DNA from: UBA4971 sp029551185
GTDB lineage: Bacteria > Bacillota > SHA-98 > UBA4971
Assembly (NCBI GenBank): GCA_035593725.1
Contig: DAOSZN010000003.1
Span: 1 to 64,000 of the forward strand
Reading direction: 5' to 3'
Length of the DNA stretch: 64,000 nucleotides
The notes under the pieces are model-generated. The model was given only the letters and a program-made list of their open reading frames with translations. It had not been told where the DNA came from and searched no databases. Position 1 is the first letter of the stretch; each line of letters starts with the position of its first letter. The translations under genes were made by a program, and so were the position numbers. Positions 1 to 7,722 of this stretch are shown here, one piece after another.

Positions 1-31
1 TTAAATCTACCTCAATCTCGCGCATGCTCCA

Positions 32-53
32 CTGTTTAGTTTTCAAGGAACAA
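32..53 (-). promoter_or_regulatory. rRNA operon leader, boxA-like element
   Basis: Read on the minus strand, this segment contains the TTGTTCCTTGAAAACTAAAC motif typical of Firmicute rRNA leaders just upstream of 16S (or in the 16S-23S spacer). It sits about 70 nt downstream of a good minus-strand promoter and directly after bofA, where B. subtilis has an rRNA operon. The 16S gene itself would begin just beyond the left edge and is not visible. The assignment to a 16S leader rather than a spacer is inferred from the nearby promoter. Confidence 0.7.
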
Positions 54-123
54 TCCCCGGGCAAAGCCCGTGGGTTATTAATTGTTATCTTAGGAAAACC
101 GCTCGTTTCAAGCGGCGAAGTCT

Positions 124-152
124 AATATAGCAGCTTGCGCCGAGCATTGCAA
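124..152 (-). promoter_or_regulatory. Promoter of the rRNA operon leaving the left edge
   Basis: On the minus strand, TTGCAA (147-152) and TATATT (124-129) are separated by exactly 17 nt, with a TG one base before the -10 (extended -10). The predicted start lies near position 117, followed by a leader with a GC-rich hairpin around 55-75 and the boxA-like element. The rest of 153-448 holds no gene that I can see. Confidence 0.6.
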
Positions 153-448
153 CTGTTAAGTTATGCGAATAGCTCCATATATCGGCATATTACCCGGTAT
201 ATCGCTCTATCTCTCGCAAGATTGCAATAATGCTTATGAAATCGCCTATTTGTGTTTTATGTCGAAGAAGCATCTCAACTGATTTCTCTCGTTTTGTGTT
301 TCTCATACCATACTAAGTATATGCATAGAGCCTTTAAATGAATCTATCTTACCCCTTTTTCATCGTGACTTATTTTACCATTCTTGCTTTGCCGATATCC
401 CTGGATTCATTTACGCGGCTCTTGTTTGTGTGATTCCTCAAAGAAGCC

Positions 449-712
449 TTAACATACAAGGCTTTTGAGAGCGATAAGCAGGACGACACCCGGAATTCCC
501 AGTGTACCTGAGACAAGAGCTGTAACAGGATTAATGGCAACAAAGAATCCCAGCCTGCTTCCGAGAGTGTTCACAACCCACAGAAGAACTCCTCCCAAAA
601 GGATACTGGTGAGTAACCTCATGGCATATTGCAAAGGTACGTAAAAAATATAAGCAAGAACATATATCAGGAACAGACCGAAGGCGTACACCATTATAAG
701 GGGCATGTCCAT
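449..712 (-). CDS. bofA: Pro-sigma-K processing inhibitor BofA family protein
   Basis: 87-residue membrane protein of the BofA family. In spore formers BofA sits in the outer forespore membrane and holds the SpoIVFB protease inactive until pro-sigma-K should be cleaved. The sequence is almost entirely hydrophobic, with two or three membrane segments and the family-like C-terminal stretch INPVTALVSGTLGIPGVVLL. The ATG at 712 has a GGGGGT ribosome site six bases upstream. Its position, last in recR-yaaL-bofA and just before an rRNA leader, matches B. subtilis. It indicates that the host belongs to an endospore-forming lineage. Confidence 0.9.
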   Translation of the reverse strand: MDMPLIMVYAFGLFLIYVLAYIFYVPLQYAMRLLTSILLGGVLLWVVNTLGSRLGFFVAINPVTALVSGTLGIPGVVLLIALKSLVC

Positions 713-1136
713 GGCCTTACCCCCTCAGGCAAATCTTAATGGACATTCCTATAATGTATATATGTCACTATGCGCTTGTATATGCCGATATCGTAGAGAT
801 ATAAGCAGTCGGTGGCTGATAGGCCTCATTATCTTGTCTATTGCATTATCACGGGCTCGTAGTTCATTGCTATTTCCAGACTATCAACACGAATTCTGTT
901 CACAGCTACTCCTACGCCTGCAAAGTATAGCATATCGCCTGCCGGCTAAGGGTGATTGATTCTCAACCAGGTTTTTGGAATAGGTGCTCGATTTCAACCA
1001 CAGATCTCGGATTAGTGCTCGAAAACAGGACAGCGAAAGTGAAATCCGGTATCAGCAAGGGAGAGACTTCTTAAGCGTCAAACAGCCCCACCTAGGTCAT
1101 GCCGATCAAGATGAAATAGTCCGGCGAGAACGGCAA
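713..1136. other. Gene-free spacer between bofA and yaaL
   Basis: 424 bases without a convincing gene. A short open frame on the plus strand (705-959) has no ribosome site and reads against the operon, so I treat it as chance. An AT-rich patch around 745-775 could hold a sporulation-type promoter for bofA on the minus strand, but I cannot assign its boxes. Confidence 0.4.
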
Positions 1137-1499
1137 TTACGTAACTGAGACATATTCCTCGCGGGCCTTCTCCAGGAGATACATGTACTTTCTTTCAGCT
1201 GCTTGAAGCGAGTAAACAGCATAATCCACAAGGCCCGGTTCGGATACCTCATGGAAATACGCCAAAGCCCACAACCATTCCTGTTTGGCAATTTGTGCAG
1301 CTTCATAGTTGGAGAGTTCAGAGTGAAATGGCTCAACGTCTCGAAAATACCCATCCCTAACAAACATTGCACGAAAAACCGCCTGTATCCTGCCTAATAT
1401 TGCGTTCAGCGGAGTCTCAAATGCCTTTTTCCAACGAAGGCGCAGCATCGCTTCAGCCCCGAACTCCTTCGAGGCTTGTTCATGCACATCTGCCACCAT
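1137..1499 (-). CDS. yaaL: YaaL-like DUF2508 family protein
   Basis: 120-residue soluble protein of unknown function. The C-terminal half carries the DUF2508 pattern: an EW pair, a hydrophobic helix, then LVDYAVYSLQAAERKYMYLL. The first 45 residues are an extension compared with the short B. subtilis YaaL. The ATG at 1499 has AGGAGG five bases upstream. It lies between recR and bofA as in B. subtilis, which supports the call. No catalytic residues are evident. Confidence 0.75.
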   Translation of the reverse strand: MVADVHEQASKEFGAEAMLRLRWKKAFETPLNAILGRIQAVFRAMFVRDGYFRDVEPFHSELSNYEAAQIAKQEWLWALAYFHEVSEPGLVDYAVYSLQAAERKYMYLLEKAREEYVSVT

Positions 1500-1560
1500 A
1501 CTGTCCTCCTGTTAATAAGTTGATATCATCAAGGTACAGTATGGAGTGAAATAAGGAAAA

Positions 1561-2160
1561 TTATACCTCCCTACGTCCTTCAAGCGCTCTTGCAAGCGTA
1601 ACCTCATCTGCATATTCCAGGTCGCCCCCGACCGGAAGTCCGTGAGCTATCCTGGTTACCTTAACTCCGAGGGGTTTTATGAGCTTGGCAAGGTACATGG
1701 ATGTAGCTTCGCCTTCGATATTCGGATCTGTAGCTAAAATAACCTCTTTTACAGTCTGATCCTTCAGACGCTCCAAAAGCTCGCTGACACTGATGTCGTC
1801 AGGCCCTATACCGTCCATAGGCGAAATAGCGCCACCTAAGACATGATATAACCCATGAAATTCGCCGGTTCGCTCTAAGGCCATTACATCTTTTGACTCT
1901 TCCACAACTGCAATCAATGTCCTGTCCCGCCGGTTATCCGTGCATATGGAACACGGATCCTGTTCAGTAATATTGCCACACACCGAGCAGGACACGATCT
2001 TATCCTTAGCGTCGATCAAGGCCTCTGCAAGCCTCTCCACATTCTCCCTGGGAGACTTCAATATATGAAACGCCAAGCGCTGCGCAGTCTTCGGCCCTAT
2101 ACTCGGTAATCGCATAAGCTGTTCAATAAGGTTAGCCATAGGTTGTACATAGCGAGCCAT
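1561..2160 (-). CDS. recR: Recombination mediator protein RecR
   Basis: 199-residue RecR, which works with RecF/RecO to load RecA on gapped DNA. Visible in order are an N-terminal helix-hairpin-helix (LMRLPSIGPKTAQRLAFHI), a four-cysteine zinc finger (CSVCGNITEQDPCSIC) and a Toprim domain (from LIAVVEES). A longer open frame reaches back to 2292 inside ebfC. I place the start at the ATG at 2160 because GGAGAG lies just upstream and family members begin near this point. It follows ebfC by 53 bases in the dnaX-ebfC-recR operon. Confidence 0.95.
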   Translation of the reverse strand: MARYVQPMANLIEQLMRLPSIGPKTAQRLAFHILKSPRENVERLAEALIDAKDKIVSCSVCGNITEQDPCSICTDNRRDRTLIAVVEESKDVMALERTGEFHGLYHVLGGAISPMDGIGPDDISVSELLERLKDQTVKEVILATDPNIEGEATSMYLAKLIKPLGVKVTRIAHGLPVGGDLEYADEVTLARALEGRREV

Positions 2161-2213
2161 TGTTTCCTCTCTCCTTACCACCCGGACACGAAACCTGCCG
2201 GATACCTCCCCTG

Positions 2214-2537
2214 CTAGAACATAGAAGGCAGCCCGGGAATATTCAGTCCGCCTGTAACCTTGCCCATTTCTTTCGATGCCATGTCCTGGCACTTGCGAAG
2301 CGCGTCATTGACAGCAGCGATAATAAGGTCCTGTAGCATTTCAACATCGTCCGGGTCTACAACCTCAGGCGCGATTTTTATTGCCAGTATTTCTTGATGA
2401 CCGTTAATAGTAACCCTTACTACACCGCCACCGGCAGTCCCTTCCATAGTTTTCTCTTTCAATTCTTCCTGGATCCTCGCGAGGTCCGCTTGCATCTTCT
2501 GGACTTGTTTCAGCATTCTACCCATGTTGTTTGCCAT
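2214..2537 (-). CDS. ebfC: YbaB/EbfC family nucleoid-associated protein
   Basis: 107-residue DNA-binding protein of the YbaB/EbfC (YaaK) family, which binds DNA as a dimer shaped like tweezers. The N-terminal coiled-coil helix (MLKQVQKMQADLARIQEELK) precedes the conserved GGGVVRVTINGHQEILAIKI strand region and a C-terminal helix ending GLNIPGLPSMF. It lies 29 bases after dnaX and is followed by recR, the near-universal dnaX-ebfC-recR order. Confidence 0.93.
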   Translation of the reverse strand: MANNMGRMLKQVQKMQADLARIQEELKEKTMEGTAGGGVVRVTINGHQEILAIKIAPEVVDPDDVEMLQDLIIAAVNDALRKCQDMASKEMGKVTGGLNIPGLPSMF

Positions 2538-2566
2538 AAGCCCGCCTCCTGGATGTCTTCACTCAT

Positions 2567-4450
2567 TTATACGTCGATTCTAAACACTCGCCCTTTGAAC
2601 ACTGAAAGAGCAGCCTTTACAGTAGGATGCTCCCTGACCGCATCTCTGGTCTTTCTGAGACTCTCCGCTACCTCTTCCTCACGGATTTCAGGGCAAGACC
2701 CATTGTCTCCGCTTGCATCACCTGACCCCCGGCCTTGGAAACCTTCATCATTAATATCACCTATAATTTCTTCAGCATGTTCCGTGTCTTTAGATTGACT
2801 TGCTTGTGAAGGTGCCTTTTCGTCGAATAACCCGTCACCGGGTTCCATGTGAAACTGAACATTGTATGGCTCATCAGTCAAAATGAAACTAACAGCAAGC
2901 TTAACCCGAAAAACCTTTTCCAAGGCATCTTGTATGCTTTTTTTTCGACGCCTCTCGGAAGCTAATTCTTTTCTTACATCGTCATGGAACGATATCACTA
3001 ATTCATTCTCATTAAGCTCTACCGGAATTCCGTCATCGCAATACAGGGTTTTCTCAAGTCCGGGCTTCAATGCGTCTATCACATGATTCCATCCGGCTTT
3101 TATATCATCAAGGCTCAGCCTGACCGGAGGCGCAGTTGACTCTTGCAGAGGCAGGTCACCTGTTGATTTACTCCTTGTTGTCTTGGTTTCAGCAGCCCAA
3201 CGCTTATCAGGCGAACTTCCGGTTCTCGGGTCTGTAGCAGAACTTGCAGTTGATGGGACTGCCGGTGGATCTTCCTCCGTCTGACTCTTCGCCCCTTGCC
3301 TGTCAGGCACTTCACTGTCAGGCGTCTGATTTTCTAGAGTTCGACCCTCTCCTGCCGGAGAAAGGTGCAAATACACAAGCTTAATCGTGATGACCTCTGC
3401 CGTGAGTTGAGGCGACGCAGAGTATTTCATTTCAGCGTCTGCGCCACTTAAAATATCTATTGCCTGAAGGATCAGAGCTTTGGGGAGGACCTCAGCCTGC
3501 CTCTTTAGGCTATCAAGCGCAGTCTCAGGCGCATCAATCAGATTCAAATCAAATCCGCAGGTTGCAAGCACCAGTAAATTCCTGAAATGCTCAAGGACAT
3601 CCCTGAGGAATAAAGCAGGATCATGTCCGGAATCGATAAGCTCTCTTATCAGAGTAAGAGCAAGTGCCAAATTCCCCTGGATCACCGCATCACAGAACTC
3701 GACTACCTTATGGAATCCCGCAACTCCAAGGGCAGCGACAGCGTGGTCATAGGTTATTTTTCCTCCTGTATATGCAGCGCACTGTTCAAGAAGCCCAAGA
3801 GCGTCTCTGGCTGCGCCTTGAGCCCCGGTAGCAATAAGCCTTAACGCGTCTTTAGAAAGCTCAATCCCCTCAGCCTCAGCCACGCGCGAAACTTGTCCCG
3901 AAAGCTCACCTATGGTAAGACGCCTGAAATCGAACCTTTGACACCTGGATAGAATTGTAGGAAGCACTCTGTGAGGCTCAGTCGTCGCAAGAATGAACAC
4001 CACGCGTTGGGGGGGTTCTTCCAAGGTCTTGAGTAGCGCATTGAAGGCTTCCTGAGTTAGCATGTGGACCTCATCGATTATATAGACCTTATATCGTTCC
4101 TCCACCGGAGCGAATTTGACCCTTTCACGAAGATCGCGGATTTCGTCTATCCCGCGATTGGATGCAGCGTCGATTTCAATAACGTCCATGGAGCGACCAT
4201 CTTGAATTCTGATACATGCTTCACATATGCCACAAGGATCCGAAGTCGGACCTTCTTTGCAGTTCAAAGCCTTTGCCAGCACCTTAGCTACGCTGGTCTT
4301 GCCTGTTCCCCGCGGACCACAGAAAAGGTACGCATGGGATGTACGGCCTGCGGCTATAGCATTACGCAGTGTGCGCGTGACATGATCTTGTCCCACGACA
4401 TCTGTGAATGTCTGCGGTCTAAAGCGGCGATACAGCGAGACATATGTCAC
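2567..4450 (-). CDS. dnaX: DNA polymerase III subunit gamma/tau
   Basis: 627-residue clamp-loader ATPase. It has Walker A GPRGTGKTS at residues 45-53, a zinc module with cysteines 64, 73, 76 and 79, and a DEVHML Walker B. The variable C-terminal tau region is rich in charged and Ser/Pro residues. The start is the GTG at 4450, with GGAGG eight to nine bases upstream. A longer open frame to 4705 runs into the SRP RNA and is not credible. A run of eight A residues (minus strand, 2938-2945) in codons 502-505 is a possible slippage site: a -1 shift would stop within about twelve codons. Confidence 0.96.
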   Translation of the reverse strand: MTYVSLYRRFRPQTFTDVVGQDHVTRTLRNAIAAGRTSHAYLFCGPRGTGKTSVAKVLAKALNCKEGPTSDPCGICEACIRIQDGRSMDVIEIDAASNRGIDEIRDLRERVKFAPVEERYKVYIIDEVHMLTQEAFNALLKTLEEPPQRVVFILATTEPHRVLPTILSRCQRFDFRRLTIGELSGQVSRVAEAEGIELSKDALRLIATGAQGAARDALGLLEQCAAYTGGKITYDHAVAALGVAGFHKVVEFCDAVIQGNLALALTLIRELIDSGHDPALFLRDVLEHFRNLLVLATCGFDLNLIDAPETALDSLKRQAEVLPKALILQAIDILSGADAEMKYSASPQLTAEVITIKLVYLHLSPAGEGRTLENQTPDSEVPDRQGAKSQTEEDPPAVPSTASSATDPRTGSSPDKRWAAETKTTRSKSTGDLPLQESTAPPVRLSLDDIKAGWNHVIDALKPGLEKTLYCDDGIPVELNENELVISFHDDVRKELASERRRKKSIQDALEKVFRVKLAVSFILTDEPYNVQFHMEPGDGLFDEKAPSQASQSKDTEHAEEIIGDINDEGFQGRGSGDASGDNGSCPEIREEEVAESLRKTRDAVREHPTVKAALSVFKGRVFRIDV

Positions 4451-4579
4451 AATAGGGTCCCTCCTTACCCCAACATGTGGACTTCTGGTTCCATCCTCTA
4501 ATTCCTGCAGCGGACACAGCCAAGGCTCACTGATTTGAATCAGGCATAAAACCTGTACCCAAACATGAAAGCAGGAGAA

Positions 4580-4621
4580 GAAAAAACCGGCCCCCCGTGA
4601 TTTTAGGACAGGGCCGGTCAA
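4580..4621 (-). terminator. Rho-independent terminator after SRP RNA
   Basis: On the minus strand GACCGGCCC pairs with GGGCCGGT across an A/T-rich loop and is followed by TTTTTTCTTCT. It lies about 6 bases after the SRP RNA 3' end and ahead of dnaX. Confidence 0.85.
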
Positions 4622-4626
4622 ATAAT

Positions 4627-4895
4627 GGTCGTGCACCCACCTTCGAACGCCCTCCCCAGGCGGTAACCTGCCAGCCTGCTCCGGCCAGGCGCCCCTACGG
4701 CACACAGAACATTCTGCTTACCGCTGCTACCTCCCGGTCCTGACGGGGTTCACAGACTTCTGTTGCGCAGGACCCAGCCTTCGTCACCACTTAACAGGGC
4801 CAGACCCCACAAAGGGTCGGCCTCAGGTGGGAATTCAACCCCGCTATAGCGGATTGCGGATTCAGGGCGCCGCTACGTCCCCGTCTAGCACGACC
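4627..4895 (-). ncRNA. ffs: Signal recognition particle RNA, large Bacillus type (scRNA)
   Basis: About 269 nt, the size of B. subtilis scRNA. The two ends pair (GGTCGTGC at the 5' end with GCACGACC at the 3' end). The apical domain holds the SRP core GTCAGGACCGGGAGGTAGCAG preceded by GGGTCCTGCGCAAC. The Alu-type 5' domain (GACGGGGACGTAGCGGCGCC) is also recognisable. It binds Ffh and targets nascent membrane and secreted proteins. Its place between tadA and dnaX matches B. subtilis. Confidence 0.95.
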
Positions 4896-4911
4896 AAACC
4901 TTGACAAAATA

Positions 4912-5005
4912 TGGCGGAGAGGGCGGGATTCGAACCCGCGAGACAGAGAGCTTCTGCCTACCCGCTCTCCAGGCGGGCGCCTTCAACCAACTCAGCCACC
5001 TCTCC
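4912..5005 (-). tRNA. tRNA-Ser(GGA)
   Basis: 94 nt including an encoded CCA. The acceptor stem GGAGAGG pairs with CCTCTCC and is followed by discriminator G. The anticodon loop CTGGAGA gives anticodon GGA (codons UCC/UCU). A long variable arm and a GTTCGAATC T-loop are present. It is the cognate of the proposed UCC specifier in the serS T-box. Confidence 0.96.
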
Positions 5006-5019
5006 GCAAAGCTCAATAG

Positions 5020-5112
5020 TGGCGGAGAGAGTGAGATTCGAACTCACGAGGCAGGGGCTACCCGCCTACTCGCTTTCGAGGCGAGCGCTTTCAACCACTC
5101 AGCCATCTCTCC
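5020..5112 (-). tRNA. tRNA-Ser(CGA)
   Basis: 93 nt including encoded CCA, with acceptor GGAGAGA. The anticodon loop CTCGAAA gives CGA (codon UCG). It has a long type II variable arm. It lies 14 bases upstream of tRNA-Ser(GGA) on the same strand, probably in one transcript. Confidence 0.96.
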
Positions 5113-5192
5113 GCTTGGTCTACATTTCATCTGTAGTATCTATTCAGTTTCGACCCTGATTTCACTTGCCTAACCTAACTGCCTGAACACAC

Positions 5193-5663
5193 TCAGTCAT
5201 CACGCAACTCTGAGAAAAACTGCTTCAGAATCGCGGAGCACTCTTCCTGGAGGATTCCGGATGTCACAGCCAGCCTATGATTCAAGGCCTCATGTTCCAC
5301 TAAGTTCATGACTGACCCTGCAGCCCCTGACTTAGGATCCGGTGCTCCATACACCAGACGCGTAACTCTTGCCAAAACGAGAGCTCCGGCACACATAGAA
5401 CACGGTTCCAGTGTCACATAGAGAGTCGCCCCTACAAGACGCCATGAGCGGAGTTTCGCTGAAGCTTCCTTTATTGCCAACATCTCTGCGTGAGCAGTAG
5501 GATCCTTTAATTCCTCTCTTCGGTTGTGTGCCCTGGCAATTACCTGTCCGTCCAGGGTAATGACAGCGCCTACGGGAACTTCACACTTCAAGTACGCCTT
5601 CTTCGCTTCCAGAAGGGCTCTGTGCATAAACGTTTCATCATTCATGCGTTGCTCATACAACAT
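5193..5663 (-). CDS. tadA: tRNA adenosine(34) deaminase TadA
   Basis: Deaminates A34 to inosine in tRNA-Arg(ACG), a tRNA that is encoded in this window. The zinc-binding signatures HAEMLAIKEA (catalytic Glu) and TLEPCSMCAGALVLARV are intact. About 156 residues from the ATG at 5663, which follows a GGGGG site by 12 bases. Other in-frame starts exist at 5702 (TTG) and 5645 (ATG), so the exact N-terminus is uncertain. In B. subtilis tadA also directly precedes scRNA and dnaX; here two tRNA-Ser genes lie between. Confidence 0.92.
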   Translation of the reverse strand: MLYEQRMNDETFMHRALLEAKKAYLKCEVPVGAVITLDGQVIARAHNRREELKDPTAHAEMLAIKEASAKLRSWRLVGATLYVTLEPCSMCAGALVLARVTRLVYGAPDPKSGAAGSVMNLVEHEALNHRLAVTSGILQEECSAILKQFFSELRDD

Positions 5664-5841
5664 AGTTTTTAACATCCCCCGCCGATTCGCTTCGCTTATC
5701 AACGAGGATTACTTACCGATTCGTCCCCACGTGTCTCCATAAGCCTATGTCATGCTCGTTCTTATAATAACATTACAAAGAGTCCGGGGCAAGACCTACC
5801 CGCTGCCCAACCGCCGGACGCACCTTACATAAGAAAAAAAC

Positions 5842-5917
5842 TGGTAGCCCCGAGACGAATCGAACGTCCGACACGCGGTTTAGGAAACCGCTGCTCTATC
5901 CACTGAGCTACGGGGCC
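5842..5917 (-). tRNA. tRNA-Arg(CCT)
   Basis: 76 nt including encoded CCA. The acceptor is GGCCCCG/CGGGGCT with a G-U closing pair. The anticodon loop TTCCTAA gives CCT (codon AGG). D-arm GCTC/GAGC and T-loop GTTCGATTC are present. Confidence 0.94.
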
Positions 5918-6139
5918 ACCAAGATTAATCATAAAAGTATTAGCTTAATTATTATATAGCACAATGTCCCTAATGTGTCAATCCATTTCCTTACGGCAGC
6001 ATTTCACGGTTGCATGAAAGCAGTCATCCGTGTCTGTGTCAAGGCGGCTTTTCAAAACACAATCGCAAGGCCCCGGTCCGCCACGCCGGTCACGTCATGT
6101 GACTGGATTATGATGCACCTGACTACTGCCCGCCTGAAT

Positions 6140-7603
6140 TCACCGGCTCCGGAAACCAAGGGCTCTCAGGTGATTCCCAATGTGTTTCACAAGGAATTCG
6201 TTATATAGTGTCTCATTCTCATAGAGGCATCTATAGATCCTGTCCCTGAAGAGATACTCCCCGGAGCAGTCCTTCGCCTGAAGGATTAACCCGTAGGTAA
6301 TATGCATCAATTGTCTGGCATCATTTTGAGCCATGAGGCTTTCAAGTTCGTCATCTTTTAGAGAAGCCACATCAGGTATTCTGCCTGTATCTAATGTAAC
6401 ATGATAATAACGCCTGGCCTCAGCGAGATGCTCCAGGGCAAACGCGTGCAGCTCCCGATAAAGCGCAGGATCTCTATGGATTATTACTCTAATAGCCTCA
6501 AGCCAGTTTGTTCCGGCAGTTTTAACGTGGACATGCCCGTTTGTCTCTTCGCCGATAATCGGGAATACACTGAATTTATCACTTCCTGAGTGGACACTCA
6601 GCTTATAGCCGAAGTGTGATGCAATTCGCTGATGGGCTTGGAGTTCCTCCCGGAACTGCTTAAGATTGCCTATGTAATCAATGCCTTTTTGAAATTCGCC
6701 GCAAAAACGCGGAGCGACACTGTATAAATCCACGCCTGCCTCACTAAGCTGTAAGGCTACGAAGAAGTGGGCCAAGGGATCAGTCGGAGTTGACGTCTCA
6801 TCAATTGACATCTCAAAATCTATGCCTCTTTGACATGGCCTAATCATTGCATCGAATACATCCACTGCAAAATCTACAGCCTTTTGGTAGATGACAGCGT
6901 TTGCCTTTAGAGCTTCTTGACTGAACGCCAACGTAAAACCTGACTCGAGCTTAAACTCCTCGGACAGGAACCGCATCTCCAACCTCTCGCGCGTCCCTTT
7001 GTCCATATTCATATACATACGCTCTACATCGCCTTTGGATAAACCTGCAATGTCATTGATATGTTCGGAGCAATCCAAGGTTATCATCGTGTAGCCGGCA
7101 TCAAGGGCAAGCTTCACCTCTTCCGTTGACTTCAGGTGATCACCGTCCGCCCCGAACCCGTCGCGATAACCCTCTTGAAATACTGCCCAAACCGCGTCCT
7201 GCAACACGTCTTCAAAAGTCCTTCCTGTAAGCGTAAGCTCCCTGATTGACTGTTGAGCAAGCACCGGCCCTGCGTTATAGCCCTGTATTACCTCGATGTG
7301 GCCGGGCGAGGCAACTCCCAGCCTGTCGCCTAGGCCTATCGTAGATCTAAACTTCCTAAGCGAGACCGGGCGCGTATACGGAAAATACTTTCTTATTACA
7401 TGACTGTTGGTAATTGACAAGTCACACACTTTCATCGGAAAACCGTCATTGGAACTGATACTGCCCTCAAGCTCCCGAAAAACCGATGAGGCATCGCCTA
7501 TTGCTATGAGTTTCTTCTCTCGCTCGCCTTTGATGAGGAAGAGAACCGACCCGTCTTTCTCATGGAGGGAATTGGGATATACGCGTCCTATATTCAATGC
7601 CAT
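6140..7603 (-). CDS. uxaE: Tagaturonate epimerase (UxaE family)
   Basis: 487-residue protein that I recognise as the UxaE family, characterised in Thermotoga, which interconverts D-tagaturonate and D-fructuronate in galacturonate breakdown. Length and overall pattern fit: an N-terminal region with GLGDRLGVASPGH, a central acidic/His-rich TIM-barrel-like part (FGADGDHLKST, SIDETSTPTDP) and HSGSDKFSVFPII. The conserved His/Asp/Glu residues in these stretches are likely metal or substrate ligands. It is the last gene of the sugar-acid operon, 119 bases after gnd. UxaE replaces the two dehydrogenases UxaB/UxuB as a route from galacturonate, and the adjacent SDR would reduce the fructuronate product. 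Confidence 0.82.
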   Translation of the reverse strand: MALNIGRVYPNSLHEKDGSVLFLIKGEREKKLIAIGDASSVFRELEGSISSNDGFPMKVCDLSITNSHVIRKYFPYTRPVSLRKFRSTIGLGDRLGVASPGHIEVIQGYNAGPVLAQQSIRELTLTGRTFEDVLQDAVWAVFQEGYRDGFGADGDHLKSTEEVKLALDAGYTMITLDCSEHINDIAGLSKGDVERMYMNMDKGTRERLEMRFLSEEFKLESGFTLAFSQEALKANAVIYQKAVDFAVDVFDAMIRPCQRGIDFEMSIDETSTPTDPLAHFFVALQLSEAGVDLYSVAPRFCGEFQKGIDYIGNLKQFREELQAHQRIASHFGYKLSVHSGSDKFSVFPIIGEETNGHVHVKTAGTNWLEAIRVIIHRDPALYRELHAFALEHLAEARRYYHVTLDTGRIPDVASLKDDELESLMAQNDARQLMHITYGLILQAKDCSGEYLFRDRIYRCLYENETLYNEFLVKHIGNHLRALGFRSR

Positions 7604-7722
7604 CTCTTCCTTTCCATCCTCTGTCTCATCTCTTCGCCTTGCCTGTCTCCCATTAAATCATGAATGCGCTCTTTGCATTCTGTGCCTTCACATCCGATAC
7701 ACGCAATGATACCAAATGAGGT

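Noticed and set aside
2161..2292. N-terminal extension of the recR frame
   Set aside because: It overlaps ebfC, and the ATG at 2160 has GGAGAG upstream and the family N-terminus.
4451..4705. N-terminal extension of the dnaX frame
   Set aside because: It runs through the terminator and SRP RNA; the GTG at 4450 has a good ribosome site and the family start.
4901..5173. Plus-strand open frames across the tRNA-Ser pair
   Set aside because: They are antisense shadows of two similar tRNA genes; the repeated peptide pattern comes from the shared tRNA sequence.
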